The notes: a model not told the origin generated them from the letters alone. DNA of 64,000 nucleotides from Euptelea pleiosperma (GCA_035048495.1 CM068545.1:44696450-44760449); one strand, 5' to 3'. Positions 1 to 12,223 are shown, numbered from the stretch's first letter. Program-made: numbers and translations.

Positions 1-387
1 CTCTCTCCGTTCTTTGGGCTGGCTTTTTGGTCATCTTATTCAGCTCATATTTGGCCCATATCTTCTAGTCATAGCATGTGGGCTCTTTAAGCTTTGATAA
101 TGGGCTTTCATGATCGATTTGGGCCCACAAGTCTCGAGAATCGTCCCATCGGGGTTTCCTGCGACAGAAGAAGCGCGTAATGAGACTTTATCAGAACGGC
201 TTAATATCTAGACTTTCAAAAATGTGTTTAATGCATGCAAATATACCATTTCATCCAGAAAAGTGTGTTCTATGCAACAGAAGAGACTATTACGTAGAAA
301 AATAGATAAATAGAGCATTTTATGTAGGAGAATGCAATAACGCTAAAAGGATAATTGCTTAAAATAAGCACTTTTGAGCGAATATCA
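1..387 (-). repeat. 3' LTR of element A (partial, U3 end)
   Basis: The last 387 bases of this LTR as read on the plus strand end in GCGAATATCA and match the end of the 5' LTR at 8280-8661 nearly base for base. The rest lies left of the window. The abutting sequence CAACCCCCAACC (388-399) is the polypurine tract read on the other strand. Confidence 0.9.
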
Positions 388-2368
388 CAACCCCCAACCA
401 GCATATTGCCAATCCTTGGCAATTAGTGCGAAATAAATGAGCTTAAAAGGGCTCTGCACATGCTGCACACTTTTTCATATTAGCTCCGGGAAAACACCGT
501 TCGTCAAATCATTGAATGGATGCAAAAACAATTACATGCTAGCGAAGAGTTGGAAAGTTTTGGCAAGACTACAGACTGATAATCATGACCCAGAATAGTC
601 AGACTCTGCGTGTGTGTGTGCTCGACATTTTCATCATTCAACAGTAAAGATTTCTAGATCACCTCTAAGTTTTTATGCCTCGACCTCAAATCTCACATGT
701 TTAGCACTGAGAATAGAATCACACAAGAAGGGTTTTCTTCTTTTCTCTCAATTTATATGTGAGGAGATGTGTTGATATATGAAAGCAAAGATCTCACATA
801 TGTATTATTTAAAGGAAGGACATCTTTAACAGAAGAAGATCTCATGACTGGAATACCACTTCACTCGGGAACGTCAGATCAAACTCTATAGCTTCTCCTT
901 CTCCAATCTCCACATTTTATGATCGTGCTACCCTAGAATCAAATAGGACTTTCCTGGGTTGTAATGAGGCTTAGGTCAGGTGTAGAGAGATAAATGGATA
1001 CAGGATTTCAAAGATCTTGAGAGGATATTGCCATTTTCTTGCATTTTTCCTGCGGTGTAACACCATTATCTGGTTCTTTTTCCCTTTTTTTTTTTTTTTT
1101 TTTTTTTCATATTTTTCTCTTCTTCTTGATATTTCTGAGACTGCTCAATTTCTTTTCAGCTCTTTTTCATACTTTCTTTCCATATTTTGTTTTCAGCTTG
1201 AACCACTTTTTTTTCTTTGGATTTTTCTTCTTTACTTTTCTTTTCACGGTATACCCACATCAGTTATTCTTTTGTCCATCTCAAAATAAGGGTAGCCAGT
1301 CATGCTTCATAGCTTAACTGGGTTTTAGGTTGATGGGTTTACAAAGAAGATGTTTTTATAGAAGGGCTCAAGGGGTTTCTAGTGAAGTATAATTCAGGTG
1401 AGTAAAAAGGCTGAATGGTTCAGAAAAATGGCCTAAATCATTTTCTAAGGTTTGCACTATCATGTATACTGTCTTGACTGGATACAGAGAAGGTTCTGTT
1501 GTAGTAATCCAATGTTGATGTCGTTCCGAGTTTTATGATCGAAGCAAAAGATAATGAGATCTTTCAACGAATATTGCGGGCATGAAGAATATTGAGTCAT
1601 CTAGTGACTCAGATTTGTTGTATAACCCTCTGAAATGATTAAAGGCTCGAAAGCTCACAGGGTTAGGTCTCCACAATTCTTCTCACAGGATCTCTAGAAT
1701 TTCCAAACTTAGGATGACTCTGATGTTGATAGTGTATAATTGTGCCGAATTTGAGTATTTTTAAGTTTTCAAAACTGCTGTAGCCACACTTGACTTGACT
1801 CAAAGCTAGCTTTAAACAAAAATTGACATCCTCAATATTGACTTAACGGAGGTTTTCAGCTAATCAAAGTCATGGTATTTGACACATTTTTGAAATTCTA
1901 TAAACTTTTGGAGAACATCGGAAATCACCCCAAAAACAATTTTTTTTTTTTTATATCTATATCTATATTTATCAAAAGGAATACATGAGTTTTGGTAAAT
2001 ACCCACCCCCAACCAAAATATAGCACCGTCCTCGGTGCTCATGACCGGGACATAAAATGATAACAAATCAGTGATGATGATGCAAAGATTCAGGAAGGAT
2101 GTTACCAAGTCGGCAGAAACTCGACAGTGTGTGATACCTGATGATCGGAAGAATGAATGTACCTGCATTGCCAAAGATATAACAATAATCACAAATGCAT
2201 GAGACTCATGTACTCTAGGAATACCGGAATTGCCTTTCCGAAAGCGCTAAGTTTTACGTCTTCAGCCAGACATGACGGTGGTATATCAAGTACCCCCAAC
2301 CAGGTTAAAACTCATGGAGACTGAGTGAATCTGCAGTCTTCCTGACACCTAAGGTGGAACGGAAACAA
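388..2368 (-). other. 3' untranslated internal region of element A
   Basis: This stretch lies between the ORF stop and the 3' LTR and is homologous to 32493-34011 (copy F) and 59319-61264 (element 2). It holds three polypurine-like TTGGGGGT motifs on the minus strand: next to the LTR, near 2006-2015 and near 2293-2302. The middle one follows a GAGGACGGTG motif of a kind seen near polypurine tracts in Tat/Athila elements. A T-run of 24 or more bases sits at about 1085-1108. A small open frame (2192 to 1860) is treated as a finding. I see no other gene. Confidence 0.75.
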
Positions 2369-4155
2369 CTATCCTATCCCTAGTCTAGGTATACCTGTGT
2401 AGAACAGGTCTTTCTCAGTGTAGACTAAGAGAAGGTCATTGAGCTCTCTAAGCAGCCCGGCAAAAGCACGGAGTTGATCTGGGAGGTATCGAAGCTTCTC
2501 AGTAAAGATTGAGAGGAGAGTAGGAGTGTTTTCTCTAAGCAGACCCGCAAAAACATTTAGTTCAGCGGGGAGGGATAGAAGCTTCTCAGTAAAGACTGAG
2601 AGGAGAGTAGTAGTGGGTTCTCTGACCGTGGTTAGCAGAGCCGCAAACTTATTGAGTTTTGCGGGAATGTATCTGAATGGAGCAGACTCCTGCAGATCAG
2701 TAATACCAGAAACGTTGGACTCCGAGATGAAGTCAGACTCAAAGTGTTCTTGACACTTGGATAATTTATCTTCGGGAGAGTCCTGAATTAGACTCGCTAC
2801 GGCACACGGGTCATCGATAATATCGACATTGGGTAGCGGGTGAAAATTGTTGACCTCTTCCTCGATGTTTCCTAATGTGAAAGGGATGTTCCAATCCCTA
2901 CATTCAATACATTCATCCTCGGTGGGGATTGGTAGGTCCAGGACGGTGGTAATGTCTGCAACTAGTGCAGAGGTAGAATCATCAGAGATAGAGATGGAAC
3001 TGAGTTCCTCTGTGCTCGGTCTAGAAGTTGGTGCTGTTAAGGGCACCAAAGATTGAGACTCGGGTTTATCACTATTGTTGCAAAATCCAAGGGAGGTGGG
3101 GAAGAACGGTAGATCAATGACAGTTGGGATCCTACGATCGAGACACAGCTCAGTGTCATGGAGATCGACATCAGGGTCAGCAAAGGGAGAGTGAGAATTA
3201 GGTTGCTCTGAGGTAGGTTCAAGATTTGGTGCTGTTAAAGGCACCGAATAAGGAAACACTGGCTCCTCAATAATCAGGCTTTCTATTTCATCCTAGCAAT
3301 TTTGGTACATGGTCCAATTGTGTGACTCCTCATTATAGACAGTGGCCATGTCATTCTCCTCAGGATAGGCTATTGGTGGGCTAGTGAAGTTGACTTCCTC
3401 TCTTTCATTTTCTAATTGAACTAGACGTTGCTCCAAGATCTCCATAGATTGCTGTTGTTGGTGCTCTAGACTTTGGAAATACTGTTGTTGCTGGGCAATG
3501 TATTTAGAGAGAAGATCCTCTAGACAGGGTTTAGTAGCCAACGGAGGTGGTTCAGCCAAGGGGAGCTGAGGTGCCAACTCTTGATTGTAGTCCGACTGGG
3601 TATGAAAGTTGTAAGACAAAGTGGAGTCTGGGACTAGTTGCTGACTCTGAAAATCCTGAGGGGCCCACTGTTGATCAGAATAGTCATTCTGTGGATATGA
3701 CGGGTACTGGGATTGCGAGTATTGCCAGTCATACTCTCCATTGGGTTGATGGAACCCGGAAGGATAATTATCCTGCGGCAGTTGCTGCGGGAGGCAGACT
3801 ATTCCCAACCAAAGTTATGGTGACTCCTATTATCCGGATAATAAGTGTTGTCATAGGAGGTCTGCATTGGAGATGGAAAGGTACAGACATCTTGCTGGAT
3901 AGGAGGATAATATCCTACAGACTGGGAATGGTACACAGGTTGCTGGACTGCGGCACGAAGGGCAGAGACTGAATTTTTAAGCTCTTGGAGTACAGAATTG
4001 TACTCCGGATCTCGGTGATTATCATACCCTGTAGAAGTGTGCGAGACTGGAGTATCATAATGATACGCAGAATTATCATACCATTGTTGAGAGTGATCAC
4101 CTCGATTCTCACAGAAACTGTAGTAGGTCTCATACAGAGGCCGTTCATTTGCCAT
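2369..4155 (-). pseudogene. Gag-linker ORF of element A, frameshifted
   Basis: The ORF starts at the ATG at 4155 (MANERPLYET) and follows the intact copy at 57585-59318 throughout. One frameshift near 3800, after the residues NFGWE, and one TAG near 3293 break it into three blocks (4155-3799, 3808-3293, 3259-2369). It encodes the Gag N-terminal tip joined to the post-capsid linker, a Q/Y/S-rich stretch, a Q-rich coiled coil (PCLEDLLSKYIAQQQQ), an acidic Ser/Thr/Pro-rich region, and three C-terminal repeats of about 30 residues that include LPAELNVFAGLLRE. The capsid domain is absent. Its function is unknown. As a protein it is dead in this copy. Confidence 0.85.
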
Positions 4156-5929
4156 TAGAGGCGATAGAGGGGTGCGGTAGACTGACTCTCAGATCGAATC
4201 AGTAAAAGGTTAGGAGAGGTCCAACCGGGCTTCTACTTGAAAAAGCAAGCCCAAGATTTGGCAAAAAGTTGCCAAAAGGAGACACTAGAGTGGTGATCCT
4301 AAATGATGCACACCAAGCATAGATAATCCTATTCTAAACAATCAGGATATATTTTAGGCATTATCTTGTTAGTTTGGGGCTAGAGTAGATTATGACAGTG
4401 GGCGGACCACTGGTTTATCTTTTAGCCGCCGGACTAACTGTTTGCACTCAGAGGTTCTCACCAGGCTATACTCTTCAGAGCGAATCCTTTAGTACTAACT
4501 CTAGTCAACAACAAGGCAATCCGAAGCCTAGACAGACGTGCGGCACAATGGCTGTCTTAAGTACGTCCTAGACTAACCGGATTGGTAAAGTGTATAAGAA
4601 GAGTATTCCCTCGGGTTAAGCTAGGGTTGGTGCGTGTTCCTAGTCCACACGCAACTAACCGCCGAATAGTCCAAGATGCCACGTCGAGCTCAGTGTACTT
4701 GAGTAGCAAGGACTTATGGGTGTGTTAGACAACAGGGACCCGCGCTCGTGGTCTTATTTCGATTGGATGTTAAGCGGATTCGCTTTGTGTGGATTTTTCC
4801 TCGAACACCGGGCTAATTGGCTCTACTTCTTGATTCTTTTTAATTAAATGGAGCCTCGGGATCAAATTAGTTGGAATGATGAGGTGGGTGATGAAATCCC
4901 ACCAGTTTCAATTTTGGAGCTGGGTCTGCTCTCTTAGAGTTGATTGATTAACGGCCACGCCACGCAAGTCGAATAATATGTATGCGAAAGCAAATAGACA
5001 AGCGGCAATGATTCACCCAAATTGCTCTGTATCGCACTCAAGGCGAGGATAGAGACTTACCTCCCGTGGGCCACGCCACGGGGTCGCCTCCGTGGGTTAG
5101 AGAGGGGTATCCTAATGGGCTTGGGCCCGACTCCACCTCTTTGAGCTTTCGCTCTCTACCCACACTGGATCGTGTTCCTGCAGAAAAGTTAGATTGCACG
5201 GTCCAGGTATTCGAAATTCTATTTGGAAGATCCTTGCCTTTTTAGGGTTCACTGAACAAGCACTGGATTTAGGCAAGTTTTTGAATTAATTTCCAAATTC
5301 GAGATGGGTTAAAATTTAGGAATTCCCAGATTGGAAAATACCTAGATTGGAAAGTTTCCCGAACTGTGGAGATCTTCCAAGAAAGATTTGATTGCGAGAT
5401 CCCTTATAATTTTGGGAAATTTCCCGAAATTGAAATTCTGCTAGATTTGGGGTGTTTCCTTTTGCAGACTTTTCCAAATTCGAAAGATTTCTAAAAATAG
5501 AAATTCTTCTAAAGAGGAAACTTCTAAGATGGGAAACCCTAATTAAGCAGAGTTTCAAGATTTTGGAATCTTTCCAAAAATCGCAAATCCTTGATTGGTG
5601 ATAGCTAAAATCGGCATAATATAAAACCCTAATTTTTTTGAATTTTGATTTTATTATTTTTTTGGTAATTTCCACTTAATCTAGGGTTTCTAAAAAACCC
5701 TAGAACAAGATCTAGCAGTTATTTGGAAAGCAGTAAAATTCCTAAATTATTACAACTTTGCACTCGGCCTTCCGAGGCATTAAAAATAGTAATTAAAAAA
5801 CTGCTAAAAATCACTAAAAACCAAAAATAGAAAGTTTCCCAAAAAGGTCAGGCTGTCCAAATTGAGCAGCTTTTCCCTTCAGCAACTTTCCAATTCCGTC
5901 TTCACGTCCTTTTTCGCACTCCTGAACAC
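4156..5929 (-). other. Leader region of element A
   Basis: This is the long untranslated leader between PBS and ORF, shared with F (35842-37611) and element 2 (56450-57584). No open frame is conserved in the sense direction. The part next to the PBS (5300-5930) is AT-rich with many GGAAA/TTTCC blocks. Confidence 0.75.
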
Positions 5930-5950
5930 CCGAGCGGCAACGGCGCCATT
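5930..5950 (-). other. Primer-binding site, tRNA-Asp type (element A)
   Basis: On the minus strand, directly after the 5' LTR end and a two-base AA spacer, stands TGGCGCCGTTGCCG. It is complementary to the 3' end of plant tRNA-Asp (established for Athila/Tat elements); similarity stops after 14 bases. This fixes orientation and LTR boundary. Confidence 0.85.
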
Positions 5951-8661
5951 TGAAAGTAGGATTTTTCCGTGTCGTTGAATCGGAAACCCTAATCTCAACA
6001 CATTTTTAGAATCCGCTTCTTTGTTCACTCAAATCCTGTAAAAATCACAGGGTTGTATAGTGGCTCGTGTCGGATATCGTCCGCACTCGGGGTTAGGGCA
6101 AATAAGAACAATAATAATAGAAAATGCTAAAAAATGATGGAAAGGTGAGAATGGTGATTCGATCAAGATTTAAAACAAGCTTTTTGACTTAGATCAATGA
6201 ACTTATTTGAGCAAGAATTACCGAATATAGATAACACTAAAATAATACGATCAAAATAAATGCATTGATTATTCAAATGTGTTTACAAAAACTCAACAAA
6301 TAAAAACAAATTAACTAGAAAGCACATTATAGAGAGAGAAAATTAAGAGAGATAAAGGGAAAATTAGAGAGAGAAAGAGGAGATTTCTTTTTTAAAAAGA
6401 GAGCGATCTAGAGAGAGAATTAAACAAAAAGTGGAAGGTAGAGAGAGAAGGGATTCTAAAGAGAGAATACTCTCTAGAGAGAGAAAAAGACAAGAAGACA
6501 GAGAAAGGATGAGAATACCTTGGAATGACTTACCGGGGATCAGCCCGTGGAGTTCGGCCAATGAATGCACAAGGGAGAGTGCAAATTGATGTGGAAACCT
6601 TGCTGGTTCGGTCTTGGAAAGGATCGGCCACTTTGGAGGCTGTGCATGATGGTTATGAATAGTGGATGATGAACACGCTAGTAGCAAGTGAGGAGGTGCT
6701 GTCCACGGTGGCTGTTGGTTCCTTATCAGTGAAGATGGAGGTGCTCTTGAGTGGGAGAAGATGAGGGCGTTGCAGGTGGGTTGCAATGGAGGCTGTTAGT
6801 TGCTGGCCACGATGGTTTCAGTTCGGTGGGCTGCAAGGGAGGAGCCCGGAGGTGCTAACAGGCGTTGGTTAATGGAGAAGGCGGTAGTGAAGGGGGCGGC
6901 GTGATGCAGCAGGCGGAGCTCGAGGATGTGGAGGTGCTGCAAGTGGTGGCAGCCGTGGATGGTGGTGGGGGGGGGCGTGATATGCAGTGATCTGCAACGT
7001 GGAAGAGCACGGGCAGCAAGTGGAGGTGATGGGGGGGGCGTGATGCAGCAGGCGGAGCTCAAGGATGTGGAGGTGCTGCAAGTGGTGGCAGCCGTGGATG
7101 GTGGTGGTGGTAGAGGCGGACTGGTGCAGGCGGTGATGAGGTGATGGAAGACGTGCTGCACACAGCAGCAGGGAGCGCAGGCGAGAGGAGGAAGAAGGAG
7201 CAGAAGAAGAGAGCAGAAGAGGAAGAAGAAGAAGAAGGAGGACTGGACTGGTTGGGGGGGCACTGCCGGCCGGAGTTGCAGGCTGCAACTCCGGTAGAAA
7301 ACGGTAATATGACGAAAACAAAAAAATAATAAAAAAAAACTGAGAAGAAGAAGAAGAAGAAGAAGAAGAAGAAGAAGAAGAAGAAGAAGAAGAAGAAGAA
7401 GGAGGAGGACGAGAAGAACCAGATGGCCGGAGTTGCTGCCTGCAACTCCGGCGAAGATGGAGGAGGAAGAAGAAGAAGATGATGGACGAAGAAGAGGAGA
7501 AAGAAGGAGAGAAAGAGGTGAAAACGTGGGCAGAAGATTAGGGGAAGGAGAGGAGAAGAAAAGAGGGGGATTAGGGTTCGAATGAACCCCTCTCCTTCTC
7601 CTTTATAAAGCTCCCTATTTCCTTTAATGGAAATAGGGTATTTTTTGAAAATAAAAAATATGAAAAATATATATTTATATATTTTTTTTAAGTAAAACAT
7701 TACTTTTCTATGGGGAATCTCCCCATTTAGTGGACCCCCCATTTTTTAAAATTTAATTAAAATTATTTTGAAATTCACGGGGTCCACTAACTGGTCGGAC
7801 AGCGGGTCAATGATGATGGGCCCGGCTACTGGCCCACATTGATTGATGATGTCCATCGTCTCACAAGATGATGTGACAGACAGTCTGATGGCGATCGGAT
7901 GGATGGTGACTTGATTGGGACCCAGATTGGTAGATCGACAGATCTAGAGAGATCCAACGGTCCGATTGAAGATCCAACGGTCCGATGGAAGATCCAACGG
8001 TCAGAAAGCTAAGGGAGATGAGATAGAGCCGAAGGGTAGGAGTTCTGGGGTTAGGTCAGTAGATTCGAAGATCTAGAGATGAAGAGAGAGAGAGAATAAG
8101 GAGAGATGAGAGAGAAAGTATCAAAAAAATGGAGAAAAGTGTTGGCAGAGGGTCTGGAACCCTGGTCTCTACTGTGATCATCCTCACGCTTCTCCAGTAG
8201 AGTAGGCTATCATTCTTTGCTGACTCATGTGGCTTTAAACGCTTTGGTCCGTCTTTTGGTCATTGGCTCTCCTGCTCTCTCCGTTCTTTGGGCTGGCTTT
8301 TTGGTCCTATTATTCAGCTCATATTTGGCCCATATCTTTTAGTCATAGCATGTGGGCTCTTTAAACTTTGATAATGGGCTTTCATGATCGATTTGGGCCC
8401 ACAAGTCTCGAGAATCGTCCCATCGGGGTTTCCTGCGACAGAAGAAGCGCGTAATGAGACTTTATTAGAACGGCTTAATATCTAGACTTCCGAAAATGTG
8501 TTTAATGCATGCAAATATACCATTTCGTCCAGAAAAGTGTGTTCTACGCAACAGAGGAGACTATTACGTAGAAAAGTAGATAAATAGAGCATTTTACGTA
8601 GGAGAATGCAATAACGCTAAAAGGATAATTGCTTAAAATAAGCACTTTTGAGCGAATATCA
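5951..8661 (-). repeat. 5' LTR of element A (2.7 kb, long type)
   Basis: The LTR has TG...CA ends and long-type structure. The conserved outer block (8280-8661) matches all other LTRs of the family. The core has a TTTATAAAG TATA-like site at 7600-7610 (minus strand), a GAA run at 7343-7401, perfect hairpins at 7270-7294 and 7427-7451, three tandem GATCCAACGGTC units at 7950-8003, and a tRNA-like A/B-box module at 8150-8196. The conserved U5 block with a CGGATATCGTCCGCACTC motif lies near 6070-6095. Purine-rich open frames here are compositional shadows. Confidence 0.9.
7343..7401. repeat. (GAA)n microsatellite
   Basis: An almost uninterrupted run of about 19-20 GAA/AAG units lies in the LTR core. 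It produces Lys/Glu- and Phe-rich shadow frames on the two strands. Confidence 0.95.
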
Positions 8662-8814
8662 CATGCAAATATACTATTTCATCCAGAAAAGTGTGTTCTG
8701 CGCAATGAAATAGACTCTTACGTAGAAAAGTGGATAATTAGAGCAGTTTTACGTAGGAGAGTGTGATAACGCTTAGAAGATAACAGTGGAAAATGCACTT
8801 TTAAGCGAATATCA
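8662..8814 (-). repeat. Outer end of another Athila-like LTR
   Basis: These 153 bases repeat the LTR U3 terminus (ends GCGAATATCA) but are a divergent copy and start abruptly where element A ends. Element A therefore appears inserted about 150 bp inside this older LTR. The rest of the host LTR should lie left of the window. Confidence 0.8.
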
Positions 8815-9055
8815 CTTATATTGTAGAAAAACTCATCTCCGTTGCTTGACAAATTCGGTAAGTTTGGGGCGTATTTAAGACAGTTGATGTACCACACATT
8901 TGTCTAGGCTTCGGATTATCTTACGATCAACTTGAGTTAGTACTAGAGCATTTGCTTTGAAGAGTGTATCCTAGTGAGAACCCAAGAGCGACAAAGTTAA
9001 TTAGTCCGGCGGGTAACAAAGATAAATCAGTGGTCCACCCACTGTCATAATATAC
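8815..9055 (+). other. Leader fragment of element C
   Basis: It matches the element 2 leader at about 57100-57335, including the shared phrase TCTAGGCTTCGGATTATCTT. It carries no gene. Its last five bases TATAC are the left target duplication of the next solo LTR. Confidence 0.85.
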
Positions 9056-10940
9056 TGAAAGTAGGGTTTTTCCGCGTCGTTTGTTACGGAAACCCTAGAA
9101 TCAACAATTTTTGTAATTATCCGAATCTTGTTCACTCAAATCCTGCAAAAATCACAGGGTTGTACAGTGGTTCGTGTCGGGTATCGTCCGCACTCAGGGT
9201 TAGTGTGCGTATTTCAACGACATGAAATGACGGATTTTTATCAAGAAAACATGGAGAGGTGAGAATGGTGATGGATTTAAAACATTCTTAGTGATTTTTA
9301 GAGAGAGAAATTACCACAAACAATCAAAAACACAAAAGTAAACTAACAAATGCAAAAATAATAATTTTATTCATCCTCAATGAGTCTTACAAAATCAAAT
9401 TAAATTCAAAAATTAACCTAGAAAGCCATAAAAATTAGAGAGAGAAATGAGAAAATGTAGAGAGAGAAATATCGAAGAAGGCTATCCTAGAGAGAGAAAA
9501 TATGGGGGAGAGAGAAAGTGGAGAGATCTAGAGAGAGAGAAAAGACTAGGGAGAGAAATTAGAGAGGGAAAACTAAAGTTTAGAGAGAGAGAGTGAGATT
9601 TACCATGTTGGAGATTACCAATGGTGAAGGTGGATGGATCACGGGCAAAGGGATGGCCGTGAGGTGGAGAGTCATCTTGCCTCAAGTGTAAGTGAATACC
9701 AACCTATCGGCAAGTGAAGGATTTTTGGTTCCCTTCCTCTTCTTCTCTTCGTTCCTCCTTTTCTCTCCCCTTTTTTTTTTTTTTTTTTTTTGTTTCTTTT
9801 GGAAGAACGGCTTGGAGAATAAGTGGTGGACGGCTGGAGGTTTTGAAAGCTTCTTTTTTTTTTTTTAAAAAAAAAACGTGGGGGTGAGAAGATGAATGAA
9901 GAAGGAGGCGTGGAGTGATAGATGAGGACGTGGGAAGAGAGATGACGGCTTGAGGGGTATTGGGCCGTGTAAAGGGGTGGCACACCAACAGCAAAAAAAA
10001 CGGTAGTGATGGTGAAGCACGGTTGTGTGGAGGCGTTGCAAGAGGCAGCAACGAGGAAGGGGAGGGCGAACTGGGCGTGCACTCCAGCAGGTAGGAGTCC
10101 TCTCCTCCTCTCTTCTCTTCTCTTCTCTCTTTCCTTTCTTTTTCTCTTTCTTTTTTTTTTTTTTTTTTTTCTGGTTTTTGAGCAAAACGGACTGGAGTTG
10201 CAGGTTGCAACTCCAGCACGTTAGAGAGTGTGGGGACGGTGGCTGGCGCACACCAGTCCAATGGAGGTAAGTCTAACGGCTTCCTCTCCTTCTTTTCTCC
10301 CTGTTGCAGGTACTAACAGAGAAGATGGAAGCAGCAAATCTCGCCGGACTTGCAGTTCCGGCCAGCAATGGAGGACGCACAACGCGGTGCTGTGGTGGAG
10401 ATGTGCAACGGCAAGGGGCGGCTTGGGTTGAAACAGCTTGGAGAGAGTTGATATGGGCGTGGAGGAGAGAAAGTCCAGGATGTAGGAGAGAGGGGAACAG
10501 GCGGTAATGGAGGTTGCCGGAGTTGCAACCTGCAACTCCGGTGATCTAAAAAAAATATTTTTTTCTTTTTTTTTCTTTTGTTTTGTGAAAGAGAGGGCAG
10601 AGAGAGGAGAAGGACTGAATGCTTTAGGGTAGACAGTCAAGGAGATGGTGGAACGTGGTAGAGAAAGGGGGGGAATAAAGGCCAGCAAGGTGTGGAACGA
10701 ACGGCCGGAGTTGCAGGCGCAACTCCGGTGATAAAGATGAAGATGAAGACGGTGATTGAGAAAAAATGGAGGAAAAACAGTCAAAAACCGAGGAGAAAGA
10801 GGGGGCCACGAGTTGGGGGAGAGAATGGAGGAGAAAGGGAGGGGATTAGGGTTCGAATGAACCCCTATCCTTCTCCTTTTAAAGCTCCCTATTTCCTTTA
10901 ATGGAAATAGGGTATTTTTTAAAATAAAAAAATACGAAAA

Positions 10941-10992
<52 letters not shown>

Positions 10993-11953
10993 TAAAAACC
11001 TACTTTATTATGGGGAATCTCCCCAATTAGTGGACCCCCCATTTAATTAAAATTATTTTTGAAATTCGCGGGGTCCACTAACTGGTCGGACAGCGGGTCG
11101 ATGCTGATGGGCCCGGCTACTGGCCCACATGGACTGATGATGTCCATCGTCTCACAAGATGATGTGACAGGCATTCTGAAGGCGATCGGATGGATGGTGA
11201 CTTGATTGGGACCCAGATTGGTAGATCGACGGATCTAGAGAGATCCAACGGTCCGATTGAAGATCCAACGGTCCGATGGAAGATCCAACGGTCAGAAAGC
11301 TAAGGGAGATGAGATAGAGCTGATAGGCAGGAGTTCTGGGGTTAGGTCAGTAGATTCGAGGATCGAGAGATGAAGAGAGAGAGAGAATAAGGAGAGATGA
11401 GAGAAAAAGTATCAAAAAAATAGAAAAAAGCACTGGCGGAGGGTCTGGAACCCTGGTCTTCACTGTGACCATCCTCACGCTTCTCCAGTAGAGTCGACCA
11501 TCATTCTTTGCTGACTCATGTGGCTTTAAACGCTTTGGTCCGTCTCTTGGTCATTGGCTCTCCTACTCTCTTCGTTCTTTGGGCCGGCTTTTTGGTCCTC
11601 TTATTCAGCCCATATTTGGCCCATATCTTCTAGTTATAGCATGTGGGCTTGTTAAGCTTTGATAATGGGCTTTCATGATCGATTTGGGCCCACAAGTCTC
11701 GAAAATCGTCCCATCGGGGTTTCCTGCGACAGAAGAAGCGCGTAATGAGACTTTATCAGAACGGCTTAATATTTAGACTTCCGAAAATGTGTTTAATGCA
11801 TGCAAATATACCATTTCGTCCAGAAAAGTGTGTTTTACGCAATGAGATAGACTCTTACGTAGAAAAGTGGATAATTAGAGCAGTTTTACGCAGGAGAGTG
11901 CGATAACGCTAACAGGATAAGTGCTTAAAATAAGCACTTTTGAGCGAATATCA
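9056..11953 (-). repeat. Solo Athila-like LTR, long type (2.9 kb)
   Basis: The LTR lies alone in the element C leader with a perfect 5-bp target duplication TATAC (9051-9055 and 11954-11958) and TG...CA ends. It is the product expected of recombination between the two LTRs of a former full element. Its core includes hairpins at 10192-10216, 10516-10540 and 10705-10728, a poly-T run of about 46 bases (10944-10989), three GATCCAACGGTC units near 11245-11300, and the A/B-box module at 11441-11490. Its long Pro/His/Lys-rich open frames are low-complexity shadows. Confidence 0.93.
10944..10989. repeat. Poly-T/poly-A tract
   Basis: About 46 consecutive T lie inside the solo LTR. The corresponding position in other LTRs holds ATATAT (31495-31515, 39157-39187) or mixed A/T, so this site is a length-unstable A/T tract in the family. 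Confidence 0.95.
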
Positions 11954-11958
11954 TATAC

Positions 11959-12223
11959 CTCAGCCCACAAACTAACAAGATAATCCTTTAAAATATCCTG
12001 ATTGTTTTAGAAATAGGGTTATCATGTTTGTTCCTTGTGCATCATATAGTCTACTTCAGGTTAGTATTCTCCTCTAGCAACTTTTTGCCAAGTTTACGAC
12101 TTGCTTTTTCAAGCATATGCTCGTCTGGATCCGATCCAACCGTAGATTGATTCGATCTGAGAGTCAGTCTAACGTTTTAGATTCTTCAGCGGTATCTTCA
12201 CCTACGCTATCTCCTACCCACCC
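11959..12223 (+). other. Leader fragment of element C, continued
   Basis: It is collinear with element 2 at about 57340-57560 (shared CTGATTCGATCTGAGAGTCAG-type sequence). It ends at CACCC, the left target duplication of the copia element. Confidence 0.85.

Larger units (their letters stand above)
1..8661 (-). mobile_element. Athila/Tat-like non-autonomous LTR retrotransposon, copy A
   Basis: This is a Ty3/gypsy-type element read on the minus strand. Its 5' LTR is at 5951-8661, the PBS matching the tRNA-Asp 3' end lies just inside it, a leader follows, then one broken ORF (4155 to 2369), a 3' region, and a 3' LTR that runs off the left edge (1-387). LTR ends are TG...CA: on the minus strand they begin TGATATTCGC and end CTACTTTCA. 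There is no reverse transcriptase, RNase H or integrase in the 5.6-kb interior, so the element needs enzymes in trans. The right-hand target duplication should be CATGC (8662-8666); its partner lies outside the window. Confidence 0.9.

Noticed and set aside
1017..1317. Phe-rich frames near the left end
   Set aside because: A T-run inside the 3' region of element A, antisense to the element; the copy in F differs in length.
6364..7742. Overlapping open frames on both strands rich in Pro, His, Phe, Lys or Glu
   Set aside because: They arise from GA/CT-rich tracts, (GAA)n and hairpins in the LTR core, have no domain, and their frames are not kept in the other LTRs.
9672..11042. Frames of up to 273 codons in the solo LTR
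   Set aside because: Mostly homopolymer and purine-run translations (poly-Lys from the T-run); not conserved in equivalent LTRs.
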